Shown here: positions 7,853-13,755 of the stretch, piece after piece
Layout: each line of letters begins with the position of its first letter
How positions within the stretch are numbered: position 1 is the first letter of the stretch
Origin: a virus
Reading direction: 5' to 3' (one strand)
DNA length: 55,061 bases
Virus record (IMG/VR): IMGVR_UViG_3300030109_000603
Coordinates: 1 to 55,061 of that record
Notes under the pieces: model-generated
Seen by the model: only the letters and a program-made list of their open reading frames with translations
What the model was told of the DNA's origin: nothing
The model's database searches: none
Program-made: the position numbers and the translations under genes

Positions 7853-8053
7853 TTATACTTTGAAGCCATCATCTTTCCAAGACATAACCTCACTGATCTT
7901 CTCAATGTCACATAAACTTTTTATACATTCGTATATTTTTACATGACAATCTTGATAAGATACTTTGTTAGCAAAGTCTACGCTATCCGAAAGTAGATCC
8001 TGATAGGTAGTCGCTACTGTTTCATCCTTATGGGTTACTTCTACATAATACAT
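7853..8053 (-). CDS. Hypothetical protein (66 aa)
   Basis: Starts at MYYVEVTHKDE. Soluble, with cysteines at about 36, 43 and 48. It lies just upstream of the integrase promoter and four bases downstream of the next leftward gene. No family is recognised. Confidence 0.6.
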   Translation of the reverse strand: MYYVEVTHKDETVATTYQDLLSDSVDFANKVSYQDCHVKIYECIKSLCDIEKISEVMSWKDDGFKV

Positions 8054-8057
8054 AACA

Positions 8058-8318
8058 CTAACGTTTACCCCCTTGTATCACAATTAGTTGTGGACTTTTT
8101 GGTTTTGAAGTTAATACGCTTCTCAATTCTTCGTACCTTTCTAAGTTGTAGTCTCGCATTTTTATTACAGGCTCAGTATCCATGATGTCAAAGACTGCAT
8201 TAGGAAATGCTTCTTCTAGTTTTTCACAGATAAGACTAGCACTTTCAATAGTAGAGCACCGCATAACAAGACACTCTTCTAGTTCATCTACATACATTTC
8301 TACTACGTAGTAATCCAT
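8058..8318 (-). CDS. Hypothetical protein (86 aa)
   Basis: ATG at 8318 behind AGAAAGGTAACAG. Acidic, with an N-terminal beta-like segment (MDYYVVEMYVDE) and an ending LIVIQGGKR. It overlaps the end of the 45-residue gene by 16 bases. No family is recognised. Confidence 0.6.
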   Translation of the reverse strand: MDYYVVEMYVDELEECLVMRCSTIESASLICEKLEEAFPNAVFDIMDTEPVIKMRDYNLERYEELRSVLTSKPKSPQLIVIQGGKR

Positions 8319-8440
8319 CTGTTACCTTTCTCTATTGCCTTTGCATATTCAATAGCAACGTTTTTATTAGTGCATATGATGACGATTTTACCATCGTCAC
8401 CATATACAATCCACTTAGATTTTCTCTGCACTAAGTACAT
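8303..8440 (-). CDS. Hypothetical protein (45 aa)
   Basis: ATG at 8440, directly abutting the TAG of the upstream gene (TAGATG), and stop TAG at 8303-8305. The product begins MYLVQRKSKWIVYGDDG and looks like a small beta-hairpin plus helix. Its position between two tightly spaced genes and a clean reading frame support it. Confidence 0.5.
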   Translation of the reverse strand: MYLVQRKSKWIVYGDDGKIVIICTNKNVAIEYAKAIEKGNRWITT

Positions 8441-8659
8441 CTACCCTGCAAAGTGATATAGCTTACGCCCATAAGCATGTTCAACATACAGGCTACGCTT
8501 ACCAAGGTGGTAGGCATTCATAGTACCTAAAGGTTCATACTTAAACCAGCCACGAGATTTGTGGTTACGCTTACGGTATAATCCTTTTACACCTAAGATG
8601 TTGAAACGAAACCCTTTTGTTCCGTCATTGAGTGGTTTAGTTGCTACTAGTACAAACAT
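8441..8659 (-). CDS. Hypothetical protein (72 aa)
   Basis: ATG at 8659 with AAAGGAG upstream. Strongly basic and aromatic (YRKRNHKSRGWFKYEP, GRKLYHFAG), so nucleic acid binding is possible. No family is recognised. Confidence 0.6.
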   Translation of the reverse strand: MFVLVATKPLNDGTKGFRFNILGVKGLYRKRNHKSRGWFKYEPLGTMNAYHLGKRSLYVEHAYGRKLYHFAG

Positions 8660-8681
8660 GTTTTTCTCCTTTGTGTTTGTA

Positions 8682-8948
8682 TTAAGAATAATAAGGGTGA
8701 TTGCAGAGGTGAGGAAATGCCATTCTTAACCTACTTTCTGCTCTAGATATACTTCTAGCATCATCTATCGTAATGTCAAACATTTCGTTAAGATTGCCTT
8801 CCGCTTCTTGTATTGTTTCATAGGCAAATTTAATTGCAGTTATTTGTTCTTCTGTCAAGTTACTGCACTTTTCTTCAAGCTCTATCCTACGTGCTTCTCG
8901 TTTGTCTGCCCACTCTTGATGGTTCTTTGCGATTTCTTCTGGTGTCAT
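8682..8948 (-). CDS. Hypothetical helical protein (88 aa)
   Basis: I start it at the ATG at 8948-8946 because AAAGGA stands six bases upstream. An in-frame ATG at 8963 lies against the palindrome at 8963-8983 and has no separate Shine-Dalgarno. The protein is charged and predicted helical (EWADKREARRIELEEK), with an acidic middle. No family is recognised. Confidence 0.6.
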   Translation of the reverse strand: MTPEEIAKNHQEWADKREARRIELEEKCSNLTEEQITAIKFAYETIQEAEGNLNEMFDITIDDARSISRAESRLRMAFPHLCNHPYYS

Positions 8949-8962
8949 TGTAGTTCCTTTCA

Positions 8963-8983
8963 TTCTCGGAAATTCCGTGATTA
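8963..8983. repeat. Intercistronic palindrome 1 (core 8967-8977)
   Basis: Core CGGAAATTCCG. On the minus strand the first three bases of the element are the TAA stop of the DUF932 gene, and an ATG follows it directly at 8963-8961. Confidence 0.85.
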
Positions 8984-9820
8984 AGCTGCTAGTAAAAAGC
9001 GATCATCGCTAACCCATTTAGATACCTCCTGTTCTCTACCCCACATAGAGGTAGCTTGTGTGTCATTACCTGTATTACGCAGATTAAAACCATTACGATT
9101 GTCTGCATAAGATGCATAGTTAGTAAAGGCAGAGTACAAAGCCCACTTGTTTTCACCACGAGTAAATGCTTCTGAACGATATAGCTGATACATCTTCTTA
9201 GCCTTACGTTCTGATGGTATCATTGCTTCTAGCAATGCCTCTACATCTACACCTTTGAGGCTAGTCTGCGCCCATGTTTTCATTTTGATAGCTTGCTCAT
9301 AGAAGTCAGACCGTAGGTTAGACAGTTCATCTATAAATGAACTGAGTGAGAAGTTAGATGTATTCTTCCTGCGGATCTTATCATGTTCACCACTGATGCA
9401 CCCATTGGTGCAGAAGCCATCAATAGCACCAAAGAATACTTGGTTACTACATGACCCATCAATACCATGTAATGATATGATACGGTTCTTTACCTCAGTC
9501 TGATGTCGGTCAGTTTCTATAACTGATTTCATACTAGGTAATGTGATGTCGAGCATAGCCCAAGCACCACCACGAGCAGTGCGAAAGTTAAACTGTGCAT
9601 CATGCATGTCACCATCTTGTAACTCCTGAGTCGCAGTGTCTACGACATTACGAAAGAAATCACCATGATTAGCACAAGTAAAGTCCTTGCCAACAATACC
9701 AAGGTATTCACCTGTGTTGGCATTGATTACATACTTCTTGTCTTTGAATTTAGTTTCCTCGAACTCTACCTCAAAGTCCAAGTGCTCTGGTACGAATGAT
9801 GTTGTTGTATCAAAAGGCAT
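8981..9820 (-). CDS. DUF932 phage/plasmid-like protein (279 aa)
   Basis: Matches the DUF932 family (TIGR03299-like) by layout: beta-rich N-terminal half with YVINANTGEYLGIVGKDF, central GFCTNGCISG, and the diagnostic ENKWALYSAFTNYASY near residues 220-240. The function of the family is not established; it occurs on plasmids and phages, often near replication genes. The start at 9820 has AAGGAGAAACAAA upstream. It is followed by palindrome 1, and lies next to a GP88-like gene also flanked by the palindrome. Confidence 0.8.
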   Translation of the reverse strand: MPFDTTTSFVPEHLDFEVEFEETKFKDKKYVINANTGEYLGIVGKDFTCANHGDFFRNVVDTATQELQDGDMHDAQFNFRTARGGAWAMLDITLPSMKSVIETDRHQTEVKNRIISLHGIDGSCSNQVFFGAIDGFCTNGCISGEHDKIRRKNTSNFSLSSFIDELSNLRSDFYEQAIKMKTWAQTSLKGVDVEALLEAMIPSERKAKKMYQLYRSEAFTRGENKWALYSAFTNYASYADNRNGFNLRNTGNDTQATSMWGREQEVSKWVSDDRFLLAA

Positions 9821-9831
9821 TTTGTTTCTCC

Positions 9832-10530
9832 TTAATGCTCAGATAAGTGTACGATTTGTGTACGGTTGATAGTCTTTTGTGCAAAGCAACCTGCCTTGCA
9901 GTCCTTGCAGTGACCCTTGAGATCCTTGTGGGTCTTAGGGCATAGGAACATTCTTGTTCCATAGGCAGGATCAGATGTCAAGTTATCATCACCATAGAAC
10001 ATAATATTCCAATCATCATCAATCAACATTTTCCATTCAGCTTTGCTGTTGGATGGGTCGAGTGATGCATTAATGGCACAGTTAGGTAGAGACATAAGCT
10101 CTTTCTCAATCAAAGCTTTGAGGCGTGGGTTACGCCATGCTCTGGTAGGAATCCACCATGTGATGTCAGGATTCAGTAAGCACATAGTCTTAACACGGTA
10201 TACATCTACTATATCTTTGAAGGCTTCACCTCTGGTCATGTGACGAACACGACTAGTATCATACCGTTTACGACTAAAGTATTGAGTGAAGTCAGAATTA
10301 GACTTGTTTAGTTTCTGCCAGATAGCCTCGCATCTGTCATCACGTTTAGCCATGTTAGGGTATATCCTATATAACTTAACGTTATAACAAGTTTCATCGC
10401 AGTAATCTGTTCTGTGGTCACAAGAACCATCGTGATTTTCAGTCTCGTTAATTGGCCTAGCAGATGCAGCCATGCCTATATCTGGATTATATTTAAGTAG
10501 ATCATTTAGTTCTTGAGTTGTTAAGGTCAT
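9832..10530 (-). CDS. GP88-like cysteine-rich phage protein (232 aa)
   Basis: The N-terminal cluster CDHRTDYCDETCYNVK, a central stretch ending PNCAINASLDPS, and the C-terminal cluster CPKTHKDLKGHCKDCKAGC match what I remember of the phage 'gene product 88' family: two cysteine clusters around a domain with a 'lp.N..i..S.D' motif. The clusters suggest bound zinc or iron-sulfur. The function is unknown. The start ATG (10530-10528) directly follows palindrome 2 and has no separate good Shine-Dalgarno, so the palindrome may supply or control initiation. Confidence 0.55.
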   Translation of the reverse strand: MTLTTQELNDLLKYNPDIGMAASARPINETENHDGSCDHRTDYCDETCYNVKLYRIYPNMAKRDDRCEAIWQKLNKSNSDFTQYFSRKRYDTSRVRHMTRGEAFKDIVDVYRVKTMCLLNPDITWWIPTRAWRNPRLKALIEKELMSLPNCAINASLDPSNSKAEWKMLIDDDWNIMFYGDDNLTSDPAYGTRMFLCPKTHKDLKGHCKDCKAGCFAQKTINRTQIVHLSEH

Positions 10531-10550
10531 TCTCGGAATCTCCGTGATTA
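10528..10550. repeat. Intercistronic palindrome 2 (core 10534-10544)
   Basis: Core CGGAATCTCCG, one mismatch from a perfect palindrome. On the minus strand it ends exactly at the ATG of the GP88-like gene. Confidence 0.8.
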
Positions 10551-10560
10551 GATGTTTCGT

Positions 10561-10953
10561 TTAAGTTCTGAATACCTTTATGACAGGTTTATTTTGTTTG
10601 TCAAGGTATAGATAAGCTACCTCGGCATGATAGATCGGCTCATCATGCTCATCTACAAATGTGTTTGCATGATATGGGTTATACCTGACACGCTCAAGCC
10701 TGTCTATGTCAGGGTCATGTGAGTAGTCAGGATCTTGAAACCACAGGTCGGCATCCACCTCAATGCTTTGAGGTCTAACAAACGCATGTACATTCTTGAC
10801 CCTTTCATCTTGAGTCTTTGCCCACCCTGCAGGTTGCACCGCAAACACAGGCTTGTGTGCTATGATACTATTAGTATGCCATTGAACCTTGCCGTTTCTT
10901 TTCCTTACAGAAAAGACATGCTTGTGTAGGTTATAATATATCTCGGTTTTCAT
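10561..10953 (-). CDS. Hypothetical protein (130 aa)
   Basis: Chosen start is ATG 10953-10951, preceded by GGAGAATCAA. An ATG at 10965 abuts palindrome 3 and would add four residues. The protein has the segments NSIIAHKPVFAVQPAGWAK and VRYNPYHANTFVDEHDEP. It is soluble, with no known fold. No family name is recognised. Confidence 0.65.
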   Translation of the reverse strand: MKTEIYYNLHKHVFSVRKRNGKVQWHTNSIIAHKPVFAVQPAGWAKTQDERVKNVHAFVRPQSIEVDADLWFQDPDYSHDPDIDRLERVRYNPYHANTFVDEHDEPIYHAEVAYLYLDKQNKPVIKVFRT

Positions 10954-10962
10954 TTGATTCTC

Positions 10963-10985
10963 CATTCTCGGAATTTCCGTGATTA
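10963..10985. repeat. Intercistronic palindrome 3 (core 10969-10979)
   Basis: Core CGGAATTTCCG. On the minus strand it begins with the TAA of the 132-residue gene (10985-10983) and ends at the ATG at 10965, the same arrangement as copy 1. Confidence 0.85.
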
Positions 10986-11381
10986 CAATTTGCTGCCTAG
11001 TACTAGCTTTCGTGATAGCTCATGCCAGCCAGTAGGCATACATAGATACGCCTTGTTCTGCTGTAGATGTACAATTATATTACCTACAGATAGGCTAGTA
11101 TCACCCTTAGCAAGGGTGGTAACCTTAGCCTTACCATAGCCATTACCTGCATCAAAGACAGCTTCCAATGGGTCAACAGATTCAGATAGCACACCCAGAT
11201 GCAGGAACTTGGTTGGATAATACATGTTATGAAACAGGGCATCATTGACACTCTGTTCTGCTGATTTCTCATTGAGAAGCCTCAGATCAAAAGCAATCCT
11301 TGCTACCTCTGATTGAGGGTTCTCATTGATTATGTCATAGACTTCTGGTCTGAACTGATAAACGAGGTATGATCTGGACAT
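10983..11381 (-). CDS. Hypothetical protein (132 aa)
   Basis: ATG at 11381 behind AAGGAGTTAAGCCA. It is a soluble alpha/beta protein with no cysteine cluster or membrane segment. Its stop codon forms the first three bases of palindrome 3. No family is recognised. Confidence 0.65.
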   Translation of the reverse strand: MSRSYLVYQFRPEVYDIINENPQSEVARIAFDLRLLNEKSAEQSVNDALFHNMYYPTKFLHLGVLSESVDPLEAVFDAGNGYGKAKVTTLAKGDTSLSVGNIIVHLQQNKAYLCMPTGWHELSRKLVLGSKL

Positions 11382-11536
11382 TGGCTTAACTCCTTGTTGC
11401 CATGAATTTCCTTAGTTCTGTCACAATATGAAACAGATGTCAAGGGTTTTGTTTTGAATAGCATCTGTCGATGCCATATAGACCGCCAATATTTGTCGGC
11501 ACGTAGGGCAGACCTGTCACGTTTGTTAATGTGCAT
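11330..11536 (-). CDS. Hypothetical basic protein (68 aa)
   Basis: ATG at 11536 with the strong Shine-Dalgarno GGAGG six bases upstream. The N-terminal half is basic and aromatic (KRDRSALRADKYWRSIWHRQ). It overlaps the next gene by 52 bases, longer than usual here, so its C-terminal part is less certain. Confidence 0.5.
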   Translation of the reverse strand: MHINKRDRSALRADKYWRSIWHRQMLFKTKPLTSVSYCDRTKEIHGNKELSQCPDHTSFISSDQKSMT

Positions 11537-11657
11537 CTTCATCCTCCATATTTAAAAACATTTCTGAGCACACTTCGCATAGATCACCACACTCATACCC
11601 CCATTCTGTATAATACAGAACTTCTTCTTCGTCACCACAGTTCTCACACTTAGGCAT
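11526..11657 (-). CDS. Small zinc-ribbon protein (43 aa)
   Basis: ATG at 11657 (start MPKCENCGDEEEV), stop TAA at 11526-11528. Two pairs, C4-x2-C7 and a later cluster C-x3-C-x2-C (YECGDLCEVC), make a four-cysteine zinc ribbon nearly certain, with an acidic tail. It is probably a regulator or adaptor binding nucleic acid or protein. It overlaps the next gene's start by 11 bases. Confidence 0.65.
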   Translation of the reverse strand: MPKCENCGDEEEVLYYTEWGYECGDLCEVCSEMFLNMEDEDAH

Positions 11658-11660
11658 AGC

Positions 11661-11894
11661 TTAATCCTCTTCACCAAACATATCATTCCATTCACGAGGT
11701 GTAATGCCTGACATCAAGAACTCACGCTGATTATCATTTAGATCAGGCATGACATCCTGAATCAGTTTACCTGATTCAATCCAGTATTCTATCTTACCTT
11801 GAGTCGTAGGTAATAGCATAGAGTTTACCCTACCTGATACCGTAGACTTCTTGTGAACAAGAACCTTGTTCTCTGCAATGTGTTCTATATGCAT
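11661..11894 (-). CDS. Hypothetical phage protein (77 aa)
   Basis: ATG at 11894 with AAGGAGAATAACT upstream. The C-terminal half (PDLNDNQREFLMSGITPREW) resembles a motif seen in many phage small proteins of unknown function. No membrane or metal motif. Confidence 0.65.
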   Translation of the reverse strand: MHIEHIAENKVLVHKKSTVSGRVNSMLLPTTQGKIEYWIESGKLIQDVMPDLNDNQREFLMSGITPREWNDMFGEED

Positions 11895-11896
11895 AG

Positions 11897-12136
11897 TTAT
11901 TCTCCTTTCGCATATGCTTTTGCTTTTACCAAAGCAATTAATAATTTGTCGGCATCCAGATACCGCACCACATCATCATAGTCTTTATCTAATTCAATAT
12001 TGGAATAATACCAATAGCTAGTATCAACAAAATTGTCATCATGTAGAAGTGCTACTTCTACTTTATTTTTATCTAGCCATTCTTGTGCTATGGATAGCCT
12101 GTACCCATCGCCTAGATTTATAGATACGTTACTCAT
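11897..12136 (-). CDS. Hypothetical acidic protein (79 aa)
   Basis: Start placed at ATG 12136, with AAGGAGAATAAA upstream; the frame is open a little further. It is acidic, with YWYYSNIELDKDYDDVVRYLD in the middle. It begins one base after the TAA of the preceding gene. No family is recognised. Confidence 0.6.
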   Translation of the reverse strand: MSNVSINLGDGYRLSIAQEWLDKNKVEVALLHDDNFVDTSYWYYSNIELDKDYDDVVRYLDADKLLIALVKAKAYAKGE

Positions 12137-12137
12137 T

Positions 12138-12302
12138 TTATTCTCCTTTTCTTTCACGAAATTCTACTTCGTAGCCACGCTTTTCCCATCTATTTTTTGC
12201 ATTCTTCATAGCTTGCCCAGCTATCTCACAGTCGCCATCATATGGCCCACTATCAAAGATAACTTCACCATTTTTATTCAACACAAGTATAGCATAATTC
12301 AT
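12138..12302 (-). CDS. Hypothetical protein (54 aa)
   Basis: Start placed at ATG 12302 (GGAGAATAAAATG). A GTG inside palindrome 4 (12323) is an upstream in-frame alternative. The sequence MNYAILVLNKNGEVIFDSGPYDG looks like a beta hairpin, followed by a basic helix. No family is recognised. Confidence 0.6.
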   Translation of the reverse strand: MNYAILVLNKNGEVIFDSGPYDGDCEIAGQAMKNAKNRWEKRGYEVEFRERKGE

Positions 12303-12316
12303 TTTATTCTCCATTT

Positions 12317-12339
12317 CATTCACGGATTTTCCGTGATTA
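12317..12339. repeat. Intercistronic palindrome 4 (core 12323-12333)
   Basis: Core CGGATTTTCCG within the 15-bp palindrome CACGGA-TTT-TCCGTG. On the minus strand the TGA stop of the 42-residue gene lies in its distal arm. Confidence 0.8.
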
Positions 12340-12448
12340 GTTTTGCATTATTAGGGAAACGTTTTAGTATCTTCGATACTTGCCGCATATCACGACAGGT
12401 AAGATAAGAAAACATAAACCCTTCGTCATCATAGAAACATACACGCAT
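12320..12448 (-). CDS. Hypothetical protein (42 aa)
   Basis: ATG at 12448 with GGAGGTAATC upstream, which overlaps the end of the previous gene. Its last codons and TGA are built from palindrome 4. The sequence MRVCFYDDEGFMFSYLTCRD is followed by a basic helix. It is unrecognised, but strong initiation signals support it. Confidence 0.55.
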   Translation of the reverse strand: MRVCFYDDEGFMFSYLTCRDMRQVSKILKRFPNNAKLITENP

Positions 12449-12450
12449 GA

Positions 12451-12684
12451 TTACCTCCAATCAAAAGCTAAAACAGAAAGTAATACTACTAAAGGTAATA
12501 ATGATAGTAATATCACAGGACTGATAGTAGTATAAGCTACTATTAATAATATACTTGTAGTAGATACAAGTATTAACAACCAAGCGAAAAATAATACAAA
12601 ATGCACGGCATGTACTCCTATTTTTGATAGACTTTTGTCGGCATGTAATCGAGTGATCACATACAAAAAGAAAAAATCAATCAC
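12451..12684 (-). CDS. Small multi-pass membrane protein (77 aa), GTG start in a palindrome
   Basis: The only plausible start is a GTG (12684-12682) inside the perfect 25-bp palindrome 12677-12701. The GGAA of the palindrome arm could serve as a weak Shine-Dalgarno. Hydrophobic segments are at about residues 2-11, 28-50 and 53-73, giving two or three transmembrane helices. It could be an inner-membrane modifier of the host, but no family is recognised. Confidence 0.55.
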   Translation of the reverse strand: MIDFFFLYVITRLHADKSLSKIGVHAVHFVLFFAWLLILVSTTSILLIVAYTTISPVILLSLLPLVVLLSVLAFDWR

Positions 12685-12701
12685 GGAATTTCCGTGATTG
12701 A
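12677..12701. repeat. Intercistronic palindrome 5 (perfect 25 bp)
   Basis: Arms of 12 bp (12677-12688, reading TCAATCACGGAA, and 12690-12701) around a central T. It is the longest and most perfect copy, holds the GTG start of the membrane-protein gene, and marks the left edge of the dense hairpin region. Confidence 0.9.
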
Positions 12702-12720
12702 CTATACTTCAAAGAAGTAT

Positions 12721-12750
12721 AAACAAAAAAAAGCTCCCCGAAGGGAGCTT
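12721..12750 (-). terminator. Intrinsic terminator (leftward)
   Basis: Minus strand: stem AAGCTCCC / GGGAGCTT (12750-12743 and 12738-12731) closed by a TTCG tetraloop, followed by a run of eight T. It lies just after the stop of the 61-residue gene at 12754. It probably reduces, rather than ends, readthrough into the rest of the arm. Confidence 0.8.
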
Positions 12751-12753
12751 CTT

Positions 12754-12939
12754 TTATATTTCACCAAGAGCAATCAAACAATCTATAAAGCCTTCAGCTT
12801 TATGTTTGTTAACCCAATGGTCATTCTCCCTTTTAAGGAGAACTGGGAAATCATGTTTGTCGTTTATTAAACGACCTTGATAGCAAAAACAGTATTCAGT
12901 ATTTGAATACTCCAAGATTTCAACTCCACAATATTCCAT
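12754..12939 (-). CDS. Hypothetical protein (61 aa)
   Basis: ATG at 12939, two bases after a perfect hairpin that displays GGA of its Shine-Dalgarno in the loop. The protein has three cysteines near the N-terminus (YCGVEI, YCFCYQ) and an HWVNKHKAEGF segment. At least four hairpins lie within the coding sequence. A terminator follows. No family is recognised. Confidence 0.6.
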   Translation of the reverse strand: MEYCGVEILEYSNTEYCFCYQGRLINDKHDFPVLLKRENDHWVNKHKAEGFIDCLIALGEI

Positions 12940-12941
12940 AT

Positions 12942-12960
12942 TTTAAATCTCCGATTTAAA
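12942..12960 (-). promoter_or_regulatory. Shine-Dalgarno in a hairpin loop
   Basis: A perfect 8-bp stem (TTTAAATC / GATTTAAA) with the 3-nt loop GGA on the minus strand. GGA plus the next G form the Shine-Dalgarno of the gene starting at 12939. The fold could mask the ribosome site or present it, so translation may depend on structure, temperature or a GGA-binding protein. Confidence 0.6.
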
Positions 12961-12966
12961 GTTATT

Positions 12967-12981
12967 CTCGGAATTTCCGAG
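12967..12981. repeat. Intercistronic palindrome 6
   Basis: Perfect 15-bp palindrome, CTCGGAA-T-TTCCGAG (core 12969-12979), between the 204-residue gene and the 61-residue gene. Confidence 0.85.
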
Positions 12982-12987
12982 ATTGAA

Positions 12988-13007
12988 TAGCCCCCCGAAG
13001 GGGGCTA
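12988..13007 (-). terminator. GC-rich hairpin after the 204-aa gene
   Basis: Stem TAGCCCCC / GGGGGCTA with a TTCG tetraloop on the minus strand, seven bases past the stop of the gene at 13014. The following sequence (ATTCAATC) is only weakly T-rich, so it may be a partial terminator or a 3'-end stabiliser. Confidence 0.5.
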
Positions 13008-13013
13008 AATGAT

Positions 13014-13628
13014 TTACTTGAAGAGCTTTGCAAGCTCTTTTGCGAATGTGGATCTGCTAAAGCCTCCGGCTTCAAGAGCATCATAAACTTGCTCTGCAAG
13101 TTCCTTTTCGTTTTTCGCAACCACTGTCTCAAAGACAGTGTTCTTGACTACCTCTTCAGCCTTATTAGGCTGTTCAGAAGCCTTCGGCTTGCCCTTCGAG
13201 GTGTTCCCTGCCGAAGAAGCTTTAGGCTTCTTACGAAGCTCAGGATGAGCTTCCAGAACAATCTTCCGAATGGAAGATACTCCCAAGCTGTTAAGCTTGC
13301 CAGCTTTGTTTAACCTCTGGACTTTAGTCCAGTGAGTGGCGATCCACTTGGCATCATACTTATCAGCAGAGCTGATGTTTTCGTTGCTGAGATCAGTTCC
13401 ACTGATAAATGAGCCGTAGGCTTTCTTGTCACCACCAAACAGATTTTCAATCTGAAGCAGGATGTTTCCAAGCTCTCTGTAGAGAGCCAACTGATCCTCT
13501 TGGATCAGGTAAAGCTTGTCATAACAAGCTACGGCATGACTAATACCATTAGTCAGAGTGTAGGACTTACGTCCTAGCTTGAAGGTTGAGTCCAAAGTTA
13601 CCGTAGGTAAAGCTGCTGATTTTGCCAT
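13014..13628 (-). CDS. Unknown protein (204 aa), first gene of the leftward arm, hairpin-filled coding sequence
   Basis: The first gene leftward of the divergent control region, so a likely immediate-early product. The N-terminal 130 residues are helical (QLALYRELGNILLQIENLF, KWIATHWTKVQRLNKAGKL). A basic, Ser/Ala/Pro-rich linker follows (about 130-155) and then a helical acidic domain ending AKELAKLFK. The layout suggests a DNA-binding or regulatory protein, but I do not recognise the family. The coding sequence holds about 24 short hairpins with no fixed relation to codon phase. The ATG at 13628 stands one base after a hairpin that exposes its Shine-Dalgarno. Confidence 0.8.
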   Translation of the reverse strand: MAKSAALPTVTLDSTFKLGRKSYTLTNGISHAVACYDKLYLIQEDQLALYRELGNILLQIENLFGGDKKAYGSFISGTDLSNENISSADKYDAKWIATHWTKVQRLNKAGKLNSLGVSSIRKIVLEAHPELRKKPKASSAGNTSKGKPKASEQPNKAEEVVKNTVFETVVAKNEKELAEQVYDALEAGGFSRSTFAKELAKLFK

Positions 13629-13629
13629 T

Positions 13630-13646
13630 TTAATTCTCCGAATTAA
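13630..13646 (-). promoter_or_regulatory. Shine-Dalgarno in a hairpin loop
   Basis: A perfect 7-bp stem (TTAATTC / GAATTAA) with loop GGA on the minus strand, one base before the ATG at 13628. Same design as the hairpin at 12942-12960 but different stem bases, which argues that the structure is selected. Confidence 0.6.
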
Positions 13647-13690
13647 GTTAAGGTTGCTGCTTCACCGATTTGCCGATGAAGCCCTTACAA

Positions 13691-13718
13691 AGTAACACTG
13701 ATTCGTTTGGATTGTCAA
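13691..13718 (-). promoter_or_regulatory. Putative leftward early promoter
   Basis: Minus strand TTGACA (13718-13713), 16-bp spacer, GTTACT (13696-13691). The -35 is perfect and the -10 is poor. It would start transcripts about 60 bases before the 204-residue gene. Palindrome 7 lies 25 bp upstream of the -35. Confidence 0.4.
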
Positions 13719-13740
13719 CCCCTTTAGGGGGTTGGTCATT

Positions 13741-13755
13741 CTCGGAATTTCCGAG
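13741..13755. repeat. Palindrome 7, upstream of the leftward arm
   Basis: Perfect 15-bp palindrome identical to copy 6 (CTCGGAA-T-TTCCGAG; core 13743-13753). It lies upstream of the first leftward gene and its putative promoter, consistent with an operator. Confidence 0.85.
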
